Below, in pieces: positions 54,651-62,643 of a DNA stretch of 64,000 nucleotides. The translations under genes and the position numbers were made by a program. The notes below the pieces were generated by a model. That model had not been told where the DNA came from. It made no database searches and saw only the letters and a list, made by a program, of their open reading frames with translations. Each line of letters opens with the position of its first letter. Within the stretch, counting starts at the first letter, position 1. The DNA comes from Elusimicrobiota bacterium (lineage in GTDB: Bacteria > Elusimicrobiota > UBA8919): the NCBI GenBank assembly GCA_028718185.1, contig JAQUMH010000003.1:210811-274810 (forward strand). The letters run 5' to 3'.

Positions 54651-55343
54651 ATGAAAGCAGTCATAATGGCCGGTGGACAGGGAACAAGATTAAGACCTTT
54701 TACTTTTTCAATACCAAAACCGTTGCTGCCTATTGCAGAAAAACCGATTTTGGAACTTATTATTAAAAGATTGCATTCCATAAAAGTAAATGAAATAATT
54801 CTAGCTATAGGCTATGGTGCAGAGCTTATAAAAGCTTATTTTGGAAACGGCAGCAAATTAAATGTAAAGATAAAATATATTCAGGAAACTAAAGTTCTTG
54901 GAACAGCGGGACCGTTAAAATTGATAAAAGGACTAAACGAACCTTTTTTGGTAATGAATGGTGACATAATAACTAAATTAAATTTTTTAGATATGTTTAA
55001 ATACCATAAAAAAAACAACGCTGAAATGACTATTGCTTCTAAAAATTATGTAAGGCAACTGCCTTTTGGAACACTTAGTACGAATGGGAACGTCGTAACC
55101 GATATAATTGAAAAACCTACCACCAATTTCTTGATTTCTACGGGAATCTACATATTAGATCCAAAAGTTTTGAATGTTATACCACGGGATACTTTTTTTA
55201 CTATGCCGGATTTAGCCAAATCTCTTATGAAAGCAAAAAGAAAAGTAATAACATATAATTTTAGCGAATACTGGCTTGCTATAGAACGGATGGAACAACT
55301 TGAAGAAGCAACGACTAACGTAAAGGAGTGGATTGATTTATAA
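54651..55343 (+). CDS. Sugar-1-phosphate nucleotidyltransferase
   Basis: This 230-residue enzyme activates a sugar-1-phosphate with an NTP. VIMAGGQGTRLRPFT (5-19) binds the nucleotide, PKPLLPIAEKPILE the sugar, and LVMNGDIITK the metal. It is shorter than RmlA or ManC because no C-terminal oligomerisation domain is present, and it has no CBS domains as in PtmE. It lies 10 bases after the LegB-like gene and could make the NDP-sugar for it. The base (GTP, UTP or dTTP) is not readable. Confidence 0.9.
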   Translation: MKAVIMAGGQGTRLRPFTFSIPKPLLPIAEKPILELIIKRLHSIKVNEIILAIGYGAELIKAYFGNGSKLNVKIKYIQETKVLGTAGPLKLIKGLNEPFLVMNGDIITKLNFLDMFKYHKKNNAEMTIASKNYVRQLPFGTLSTNGNVVTDIIEKPTTNFLISTGIYILDPKVLNVIPRDTFFTMPDLAKSLMKAKRKVITYNFSEYWLAIERMEQLEEATTNVKEWIDL

Positions 55344-55421
55344 TAGAACACTTCGTTATCTTACCTGTCTGGATCCGGGGCAAATTAAAAAAAATAAATA
55401 GTTGTGCAATTAAAAGATATT

Positions 55422-56366
55422 ATGAAAATATTTATTACCGGTGCAAACGGATCAATAGGCAGGGGACTTGTAAGCGAATTAACTAATAATAATCTAACAC
55501 ATAAACCGGAATTTAACATTGTCGCTCTTTTGGGAGACGGGTTTGGCGATATTGCAAGCGATGGCAAAGATCTTAAGTTTTTAACGGGTGATATTTGCAA
55601 TATTGACGATAAGATAAAGACGGAACTTATAGATACTGACGTGATAATTCATCTTGCGGCAGTAGTTCATAAACCAAATGCCAAGTATGAAGAATATATT
55701 GAAATAAATTGTAACGCCACTAAAAGACTGCTCGATGAATTTATAAACTTATCAAATTCAAAAATTAAGCAATTTATTTTTATTTCAACAGTTTCAGTCT
55801 ACGGAAATTATAAAAATAGTATTTACTATGAAAAAGATGAATGCAAACCGGATACGCCATATGGTATCAGCAAATTTATGGCAGAAGAATTGATTAAAAA
55901 TATAAGTAGTGCGAATAAAAAATATTTTAATTATACAATTATCAGGTTGGCCACTGTATATGGCGGAAGTAATGACAGGGGGAATGTGAAAAAAATGATT
56001 GATTTTATACAAAAATATCATTTTTTCCCTATTTTCAAAAAAGAAACTGAAAAAAGCATGATATATATAAAAGATGTCGTACAATCTATTAAAGTATGCA
56101 TAAATAACAATAAAGTTTATAATGACACTTTGGTATTAAGTTCCCCGCCGATAACAATTTATGACATGGTTAATGTGATAAGAGATACAGTAAAAACATT
56201 TGTTTTTAAAGTATATATTCCTTTATCTTTCCTCAAGAGATTCAGAGTTATTGACAAACTAATGATGGCTAATGTATATTGTAGTAATGACACGATTGGC
56301 AAATTAAATCTAAAAATAAGAGATTTTAAAGCAGGATTAACAGATATGTTTAGTTTTAAAATATAG
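55422..56366 (+). CDS. NAD-dependent epimerase/reductase, WbpV/WreQ-like
   Basis: This 314-residue extended SDR has TGANGSIG, IHLAAVVHKP, STVSVYG and the catalytic YGISK, and RLATVYGGSNDRGNV. The frame opens at a GTG at 55404; the ATG at 55422, directly before KIFITGANGS, is the better start but has no strong ribosome site. Together with the WbpL-like transferase and the WbpM-like dehydratase that follow, it resembles the WbpV/WbpK/WreQ reductases that form UDP-D-QuiNAc or UDP-D-FucNAc by 4-keto reduction. That function is inferred from gene order. Confidence 0.86.
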   Translation: MKIFITGANGSIGRGLVSELTNNNLTHKPEFNIVALLGDGFGDIASDGKDLKFLTGDICNIDDKIKTELIDTDVIIHLAAVVHKPNAKYEEYIEINCNATKRLLDEFINLSNSKIKQFIFISTVSVYGNYKNSIYYEKDECKPDTPYGISKFMAEELIKNISSANKKYFNYTIIRLATVYGGSNDRGNVKKMIDFIQKYHFFPIFKKETEKSMIYIKDVVQSIKVCINNNKVYNDTLVLSSPPITIYDMVNVIRDTVKTFVFKVYIPLSFLKRFRVIDKLMMANVYCSNDTIGKLNLKIRDFKAGLTDMFSFKI

Positions 56367-56375
56367 GTTAGATAT

Positions 56376-57365
56376 ATGAATCTTAATCCGTTGTTGTCAA
56401 TATCTATCGTCAGTTATAATACAAAAGATTTGTTATATAATTGCCTTAAATCTATTTATACACAGATTAGAGATATTAATTTTGAAGTAATTGTTGTTGA
56501 TAATAATTCAAGTGATGGAAGTCAGGAGATGGTTAAAAAAGAATTTTCGCAAGTTAGATTAATTCTAAATACGGTAAACAATGGTTTTGGTAAAGCTAAT
56601 AATCAGGCTATACGGGAAAGTAAAGGGAAATATATATTATTGTTAAATAGCGATACGGTAATAATAAATGATATAGTTAAGAAAATGATTGATTTCATGG
56701 AATCCAATTTGCAGACCGGTGTTGCCGGGTGTAAATTATTGAGGCCGGATATGACCATCCAGCCGATGACTAATTTTGCATTTAATATCTGGACAGAATT
56801 CGCGAGGTTTTTTAATTTAAAAAAAATAATATATTTCATACCGGGTTTGGCAAAATTTACAGCGAAATACTTTGCTAAATTTATGGGCAAAAATTATAAG
56901 TCTTATTTTAATTCATATTTAGTACAAAATAAAGTTCAAAAAGTGGATTATGTGTCCGGTGCTTGTTTAATGGCGAGAAAAAATGTTGTTATGGATATCG
57001 GGTTGTTTGATGAAAAATTCTTTTTATATTACGAGGATGTCGATTTATGTTTGCGGATAAAACAGAAAGGCTGGATAATAAATCTTCTTCCTGAGACTGG
57101 AATAGTTCATCATATCGGACAAAGTTCTAAAAAGGAATTATGGAAAATTTCCGGCTCTATGAATGCAAGTATGTATTATTATTATAAAAAGCATAACAGT
57201 TTTATAGAAGTATTATTGATAAAAATAATAGCGATTTCGGCATTAAGTCTTAGAAATATATACTTGCTGATATTTTATCCCATATCCAAAGACAAAAGAA
57301 AAACAATACAAGAAGAGTTAAAGTCAAATATGTCTTTTATAAAGTTAAGTATTTATGAAGCATAA
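56376..57365 (+). CDS. Glycosyltransferase family 2, rhamnosyltransferase-like
   Basis: This 329-residue GT2 has SIVSYNTKDLLYNCLKS, VVDNNSSDGSQEMV, NGFGKANNQAI, LLNSDTVI (metal site) and YEDVDLCLRIKQKG near residue 220. These are those of WbbL/RfbN-type rhamnosyltransferases and similar inverting enzymes. A short hydrophobic segment near residues 285-300 may tie it to the membrane. It lies 10 bases after the epimerase and 8 before the initiating transferase, so it may add the second sugar. Confidence 0.88.
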   Translation: MNLNPLLSISIVSYNTKDLLYNCLKSIYTQIRDINFEVIVVDNNSSDGSQEMVKKEFSQVRLILNTVNNGFGKANNQAIRESKGKYILLLNSDTVIINDIVKKMIDFMESNLQTGVAGCKLLRPDMTIQPMTNFAFNIWTEFARFFNLKKIIYFIPGLAKFTAKYFAKFMGKNYKSYFNSYLVQNKVQKVDYVSGACLMARKNVVMDIGLFDEKFFLYYEDVDLCLRIKQKGWIINLLPETGIVHHIGQSSKKELWKISGSMNASMYYYYKKHNSFIEVLLIKIIAISALSLRNIYLLIFYPISKDKRKTIQEELKSNMSFIKLSIYEA

Positions 57366-57373
57366 AATATACG

Positions 57374-58339
57374 ATGAAACATATTTTTAGTTATATTATT
57401 ATAGGAATAGTTTCTGGCAGCGCCGGGGCAAAAATAATTTCTATAATAGCGTCTAAAATAGGTTTAATAGATTATCCCGGTCCTCGAAGTTCGCATTCTT
57501 ATCCAATACCAAAAGCTGGCGGAATAGGTATTGTCTTGTCAGTTATTTTTGTATGTTTTTTGAAGAAAATGCCGCCTGTTTTTTGCCTTTTAATCATATT
57601 AATTGCTTTGCTGGGTTTTGCATCCGATAGATATAAAATTCTACCGAATTACCGTTTTTTGGGTCAATTGGCTGTCGCCGCTCTTTTTATTTATTATAAT
57701 AATATTTTAAGCGAACATGGTTTATGGATATCTGTTTTTTTTATTTTGTTTATCGTTGCCACAACAAATTTTTTTAATTTTATGGATGGAATAAACGGTC
57801 TTGCGTCGTTTATAGGATTTATTGCATTTGGCCTGTTTGCTTTATTTTCGTCCAGTATGGTTGAAAATCACCAGGTTTTTATAATAAGTTTACTTTTAAT
57901 GGCGTCTTGTGCAGGATTTTTACCGTTTAATTTTCCTGTTGCAAAGGTATTTATGGGTGATGTAGGAAGCATTTTTTTGGGGTTTATTTTCGCTGTTTTC
58001 GTAGTAAAATTATCTTTTTCTATTAATGTATTTTTATGTCTTATTATGTTTTTATGTGTATTTTATTCAGATGCAATTTTGACAATTTATTTCAGGTGGA
58101 GGAAGGGCGAAAATTTGTTCAAAGCGCACCGCCAGCATCTATATCAATATATGTGCAATGAGTTGGGTTTGCCACATTGGAAAGTAACATTGTTATATTC
58201 TGTTGTACAAATATTTTTTGGAATTTTAGCTATATTTATGTATAATAAAGGTATCAGGTGGCAATTGGTTCTGCTTTTTGTGTTTATTGTTTTTTTTGGT
58301 TTTTCTTATAAATATGTTAAAAATATTAATCCGGAATAA
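57374..58339 (+). CDS. Undecaprenyl-phosphate glycosylphosphotransferase (WecA/WbpL/TagO family)
   Basis: This 321-residue protein has about ten helices. It transfers a HexNAc-1-phosphate to undecaprenyl phosphate, starting the repeat unit. DYPGPRSSHSYPIPKAGGIG (33-52), NFMDGING (135-142), FMGDVGS (193-199) and HRQH (252-255) are the family's loops. The usual aspartate pair of the second loop reads Ser-Asp (GFASDRY, about residues 81-87), a variation found in part of the family. Following the WbpV-like reductase and before the WbpM-like dehydratase, it likely uses a UDP-6-deoxy-HexNAc. Confidence 0.9.
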   Translation: MKHIFSYIIIGIVSGSAGAKIISIIASKIGLIDYPGPRSSHSYPIPKAGGIGIVLSVIFVCFLKKMPPVFCLLIILIALLGFASDRYKILPNYRFLGQLAVAALFIYYNNILSEHGLWISVFFILFIVATTNFFNFMDGINGLASFIGFIAFGLFALFSSSMVENHQVFIISLLLMASCAGFLPFNFPVAKVFMGDVGSIFLGFIFAVFVVKLSFSINVFLCLIMFLCVFYSDAILTIYFRWRKGENLFKAHRQHLYQYMCNELGLPHWKVTLLYSVVQIFFGILAIFMYNKGIRWQLVLLFVFIVFFGFSYKYVKNINPE

Positions 58340-58345
58340 TATATT

Positions 58346-60190
58346 ATGATTAAAAATTCTATTCTAAGGTATAGAAGATTCATAGTAGTAACAATACATT
58401 TTTTTCTTATAGTTTTATCGTATATTATATCGTTTTATATAAGATTTGAGTTTTCTATTAATTTTGTCCACAAATCTGCAATTTTAAAAACACTACCGCT
58501 ATTGATCCTTGTAAAACTTCTTTTGTTTTATTTTTTTGGTCTGTTTTCCGGATTGTGGAGATATGTCGGTATCAGGGATATATGGAAGATACTATTGGCA
58601 AACATAACGTCTTCGTTTTTGTTTTTCCTTGCAGTAATTTTTTATCATGGCCTTATCGGCTATCCCCGCTCGGTAGTTATTATTGATTTTTTCCTTTGTA
58701 TGGCGCTTACTTCAGGTGTTAGATTTTTTACGCGTTTGATTAGGGAAACTTCAAAGATTGACCTTTCTCAAAAGAAAAGAAAAGCTATAATTATAGGAGC
58801 CGGTGACGCGGGAGTTCTAACGCTTAAAGAATGTCAAGGTAACCCTACCATGGATTTAGAAGTAGTTGGTTTTATAGATGACGATACTTCAAAAAAAGGA
58901 AATAGTATTTATGGCATAAAAGTTTTTGGAGGGAGAAAACGCATACCCTATGTTGTTTCCGATTTAAACGTAGAAGAGATAATACTTGCAATTCCGTCTG
59001 TAAAGGGAGATACAATACGGGATATCCTTTCTTATTGCGAACAAACAAATGCAAAAATAAAAATAATCCCGGGTTTAGATAAAATATTGTCAGGTCACAT
59101 GGAGGTAAGGCCCAGGGCAGTGAAACCTGATGACCTTCTGGGCAGGGAAACCGTAAGAATTGACGAAAATGAAATAAATTCATATATTAGAAATAAAAGG
59201 ATTTTGGTAACCGGTGCGGGCGGGTCTATTGGAAGCGAACTGTGCAGGCAAATTGCCCGTTTTTCACCTAAACATGTTACTTTTCTTGACAACCACGAAA
59301 ACTATGTTTATTTTCTTGGAGTTGAGTTTAGCTCTAAATTCAAGGATATAAAATATAATACAGTTATTGGTGACATAAAAGATATCAACACTTTGAGACA
59401 CGTATTTACACGGTATAAACCGCAAGTTGTTTTTCATGCAGCTGCACATAAGCATGTTCCCCTGATGGAAGAAAATCCTGCATCAGCTGTAAAAATCAAT
59501 GTTATAGGCACTAGAAATTTGATTTATGCATCTAATCATTATGGTGTTGAGAAATTTGTCTTAATTTCTACAGACAAGGCAGTAAATCCAACAAGCATTA
59601 TGGGAGCGACAAAAAGAATTGCTGAAAAAATTTTACAGGCGAAGTCCAAAGTCAGTAAAACGAAGTTTATGGCGGTTCGTTTTGGAAATGTTCTGGGTTC
59701 TTCCGGCAGCGTTATTCCTCTTTTCAAGAAACAGATTGAAGAAGGAGGACCTGTTACTGTAACCCATCCGGATGTGAAAAGATATTTTATGAGTATTCCT
59801 GAAGCGTCAATCCTCGTGTTACAGGCAGGAGCAATTGGAATCGGTGGCGAAATCTTTATTTTAGATATGGGGGAGCAAATAAAAATTGTAGACATTGCCA
59901 GGAATATTATTGCACTGTCCGGTCTTAAATTAGGAAAGGAAATTGAAATAAAATATATTGGACTTCGACCAGGTGAAAAACTTTATGAGGAGATACTTTT
60001 GAATAAGGAAGAAGACAAGGTTACAAAACATGATAAAATTTATGTGGCATCACCCGGTGATTATAACCCTTCTAAAATTCGCCAGCAAATAAGACAATTG
60101 GAACAATTTGCAAATAATAATGATAATGAAAAAATATTGCAAAAGATAAAAGAAATGGTTCCAACATACACTCCTCAAATGAAGTCATAA
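58346..60190 (+). CDS. Membrane-bound nucleotide-sugar 4,6-dehydratase (WbpM/CapD/PglF-like)
   Basis: This 614-residue enzyme has four N-terminal helices, a first Rossmann domain (IIGAGDAG, near 149-155), and a C-terminal SDR domain with TGAGGSIG (289-296), AAAHKHVPLMEEN, STDKAVNPTS and Met419-Lys423 (MGATK). It retains the Met-Lys pair of the WbpM-type triad. RFGNVLGSSGSVIPLF and GLRPGEKLYEEIL follow. It dehydrates UDP-GlcNAc to the 4-keto-6-deoxy form at the membrane. It lies 6 bases after the initiating transferase, the same neighbourhood as wbpL-wbpM. Confidence 0.92.
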   Translation: MIKNSILRYRRFIVVTIHFFLIVLSYIISFYIRFEFSINFVHKSAILKTLPLLILVKLLLFYFFGLFSGLWRYVGIRDIWKILLANITSSFLFFLAVIFYHGLIGYPRSVVIIDFFLCMALTSGVRFFTRLIRETSKIDLSQKKRKAIIIGAGDAGVLTLKECQGNPTMDLEVVGFIDDDTSKKGNSIYGIKVFGGRKRIPYVVSDLNVEEIILAIPSVKGDTIRDILSYCEQTNAKIKIIPGLDKILSGHMEVRPRAVKPDDLLGRETVRIDENEINSYIRNKRILVTGAGGSIGSELCRQIARFSPKHVTFLDNHENYVYFLGVEFSSKFKDIKYNTVIGDIKDINTLRHVFTRYKPQVVFHAAAHKHVPLMEENPASAVKINVIGTRNLIYASNHYGVEKFVLISTDKAVNPTSIMGATKRIAEKILQAKSKVSKTKFMAVRFGNVLGSSGSVIPLFKKQIEEGGPVTVTHPDVKRYFMSIPEASILVLQAGAIGIGGEIFILDMGEQIKIVDIARNIIALSGLKLGKEIEIKYIGLRPGEKLYEEILLNKEEDKVTKHDKIYVASPGDYNPSKIRQQIRQLEQFANNNDNEKILQKIKEMVPTYTPQMKS

Positions 60191-60194
60191 ATTA

Positions 60195-61427
60195 ATGAAT
60201 ACAAATAAGTTAAATTATTTAATTTTCTATTTATTTATATTTTTGTTTTTTGTTGTTTCACTCGTACCTTTTCAAATACTTGATATTAGATTTCTAAATT
60301 TTCCGTTCCATTATTATTTTATAGGAATATTTGTATTTTTGCTACTTATTTTAAGTATAATACAATCTTTTTATATTTCCACTTTTGACAAGTGGATAAT
60401 ATTTGTTATTTTAGGTTTTTCCTTGAGTTTAATTTCAAGTATTAACCGTATTCATACGATACGGGTATTAAGCGGTTTTTTACTTAAGGGCATTTGTATA
60501 GCATATATTACCGAAAGAATTAGTCACTATAAAAGTGAATCTGCAATTAAAATATTATTGATTTGCGCTTCTTTGGTAGCATCATTTGGTTTAACTGAAT
60601 ATTTTTTCAAGTGGGATCTTTACCCTAGACCTCGTAATTGGCCGTATTTCATGATTCGTTCAACTATCGGAAATCCTTTGCCGTTTGCAGCTTACCTGGT
60701 TCTGTTTTTTCCGTTATCTGTTTGGTATTTAGAGAACGAAAGAAAAATAATTAAATATTTACCGTTTCTGCTGATTACATTTGCTATTATTTTTTCGTTT
60801 TCACGCAGTTCGTGGATATCGCTTTTTTGTGTGATTATTATTTTTTATTCAGACAGGCAAAATCTAAAAAACGTTAAGAAAAATATTAGGTATATAATTA
60901 TTTTAATAATTGTTATTTTTGCTTCTTTCGTTCTAATGACTAAGCCTGTAAAAGAATATTTTAATTACAAATTTAACGTGAAAATGTTTAATTCGGCATA
61001 TCTTGGAAATCGTTTAAGTTTTAGGCATCGGCTTAAATCTTACAAAACAACTTTAAATATTATAAAAGATTATCCTTTTTTTGGCGTCGGATTAGGGAAT
61101 TATCCTAAGATACATGAAAAATATATGGTAGAAGGTGTTCGTAGGGATATTAAAACTCCCGACAACATGTACTTGCGGCTTCTTTGTGATATAGGTATTG
61201 TAGGGACAACGGTATTTTTTATTTCCATTGGTTATTGGATGTTACAACTTTGGAAAAGTCGTAACAATATATTAATTTTAGCAATTTTTTCAGGACTTGC
61301 CGGTTTTTTAATAAATCAAACAATGGCAGATTTAATGTTATGGACAGCGCCGCAATTTGCTTTTTGGATGTTATTAGGTTATGGTGTCGGAAATTTAAAA
61401 GAAAATGAACTTAAAAATAGTTTTTAA
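60195..61427 (+). CDS. O-antigen ligase/polymerase (WaaL/Wzy-like) membrane protein
   Basis: This 410-residue protein has about eleven helices. A large loop near residues 255-330 holds RLSFRHRLKSY and YPFFGVGLGNYPKIHEKYM, then TPDNMYLRLLCDIGIVG. These match the Wzy_C/WaaL loop with conserved arginine and histidine residues. It starts 4 bases after the dehydratase and overlaps the flippase by 23 bases. It may polymerise the repeat or ligate it to the acceptor; the sequence does not separate the two. Confidence 0.82.
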   Translation: MNTNKLNYLIFYLFIFLFFVVSLVPFQILDIRFLNFPFHYYFIGIFVFLLLILSIIQSFYISTFDKWIIFVILGFSLSLISSINRIHTIRVLSGFLLKGICIAYITERISHYKSESAIKILLICASLVASFGLTEYFFKWDLYPRPRNWPYFMIRSTIGNPLPFAAYLVLFFPLSVWYLENERKIIKYLPFLLITFAIIFSFSRSSWISLFCVIIIFYSDRQNLKNVKKNIRYIIILIIVIFASFVLMTKPVKEYFNYKFNVKMFNSAYLGNRLSFRHRLKSYKTTLNIIKDYPFFGVGLGNYPKIHEKYMVEGVRRDIKTPDNMYLRLLCDIGIVGTTVFFISIGYWMLQLWKSRNNILILAIFSGLAGFLINQTMADLMLWTAPQFAFWMLLGYGVGNLKENELKNSF

Positions 61428-62643
61428 AAATACTTTTGTTTTGGGAATATCGCAGTTTATAAGCAAATTATTTTTATTTTTTTTGACTGTCTTTATTGCC
61501 CGCTACTTGAAAGAATCCGGATTTGGTCAATATTCTTTAGTGTTGACTATAGTTGGTTTTTTTAATTTGTTTACTAATTTTGGATTTGGGACAATTGCAT
61601 TCCGCGAAATTTCGAAAAATTATTCAGAAGCGAATAAGTATTTTAATAATATATTATTTTTAAGAATCGGTCTTGCTATAGTATCTTTCTTGCTTCTGTG
61701 TATTACTGTTAATATTCTTAGATATCCTTCCGGTATTGTGACTGCAGCATATATATATGGGTTAACGCTTTTTACAAATAATATTGTTGATTTGCTCACT
61801 TCAGTTTTTAATGCTTTTGAAAAAATGGAGTACATGGCGATATTAAATATTTCTTTAAGTCTGCTAACTTTGGGTATGGCATTTTTTGCATTAAAAACGG
61901 GACACGGGTTAATCGCATTAGTTTCTATTTCAGTGATTGCCGGTATAGCAACGGTAATATTAGGTATTTTTCTTGCTACTCGCCATGTATATATTAGTAT
62001 AAAAGAATTAAATTTTAATTTCTGTAGGGATATTATAAAAAACAGTGTACCGTTAATGCTATTGGGTTTTATCGGGTTGCTTTATTTCCGTTTGGATATT
62101 GTTTTACTATCTAAAATGAAAAGAGATTCTGATGTTGGTTTATATAGTGCTGCTTATAAGATTATGGATGCGTTTATGATTGTCTCAAATAGTATTATAG
62201 GCGCGACATTTCCGCATTTATCCAGGTATTCTAAAACATCCTATGAAAGTTTAAAAAAACTTTTTAAAAAATTATCTTTTATACTTTTTGCTCTGGGAAT
62301 ATTGTTTGCATTTATTGTGTTTCTATTCTCGAAACAAATAATATTACTGTTTTACGGTTCAGCGTTCACAAATTCGATTCTGGCTCTTAAAATACTGATT
62401 TGGACAGTTCCTTTAATTTACATAAACAGTGTTCTATTATATACTTTAATTGCCTCAAATTTACAGCTGAAAATAGTATTAATTGTGGTTATTGCAACAG
62501 TTATAAATTTTACCCTGAATTTTGTTTTTATTCCGCAATATAATTACATAGCCTCCAGTATTATAACAGTAATTTCAGAAAGCGTAGTTTTCTGCGGTTA
62601 TTACTATTTAGTCAGGAAAAAGCTTTCACTTTCGCTAATATGA
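61405..62643 (+). CDS. Polysaccharide flippase, Wzx-like (second copy)
   Basis: This 412-residue protein has about twelve helices. It begins FKNTFVLGISQFISKLFLFF, and continues FIARYLKESGFGQYSLVLTI, the typical start of Wzx/RfbX flippases. It differs from the flippase at 12603 in sequence and size. It overlaps the ligase-like gene by 23 bases and the next gene as ATGA, so it is part of the last block. It moves the lipid-linked repeat to the outer face of the membrane. Confidence 0.87.
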   Translation: MNLKIVFKNTFVLGISQFISKLFLFFLTVFIARYLKESGFGQYSLVLTIVGFFNLFTNFGFGTIAFREISKNYSEANKYFNNILFLRIGLAIVSFLLLCITVNILRYPSGIVTAAYIYGLTLFTNNIVDLLTSVFNAFEKMEYMAILNISLSLLTLGMAFFALKTGHGLIALVSISVIAGIATVILGIFLATRHVYISIKELNFNFCRDIIKNSVPLMLLGFIGLLYFRLDIVLLSKMKRDSDVGLYSAAYKIMDAFMIVSNSIIGATFPHLSRYSKTSYESLKKLFKKLSFILFALGILFAFIVFLFSKQIILLFYGSAFTNSILALKILIWTVPLIYINSVLLYTLIASNLQLKIVLIVVIATVINFTLNFVFIPQYNYIASSIITVISESVVFCGYYYLVRKKLSLSLI

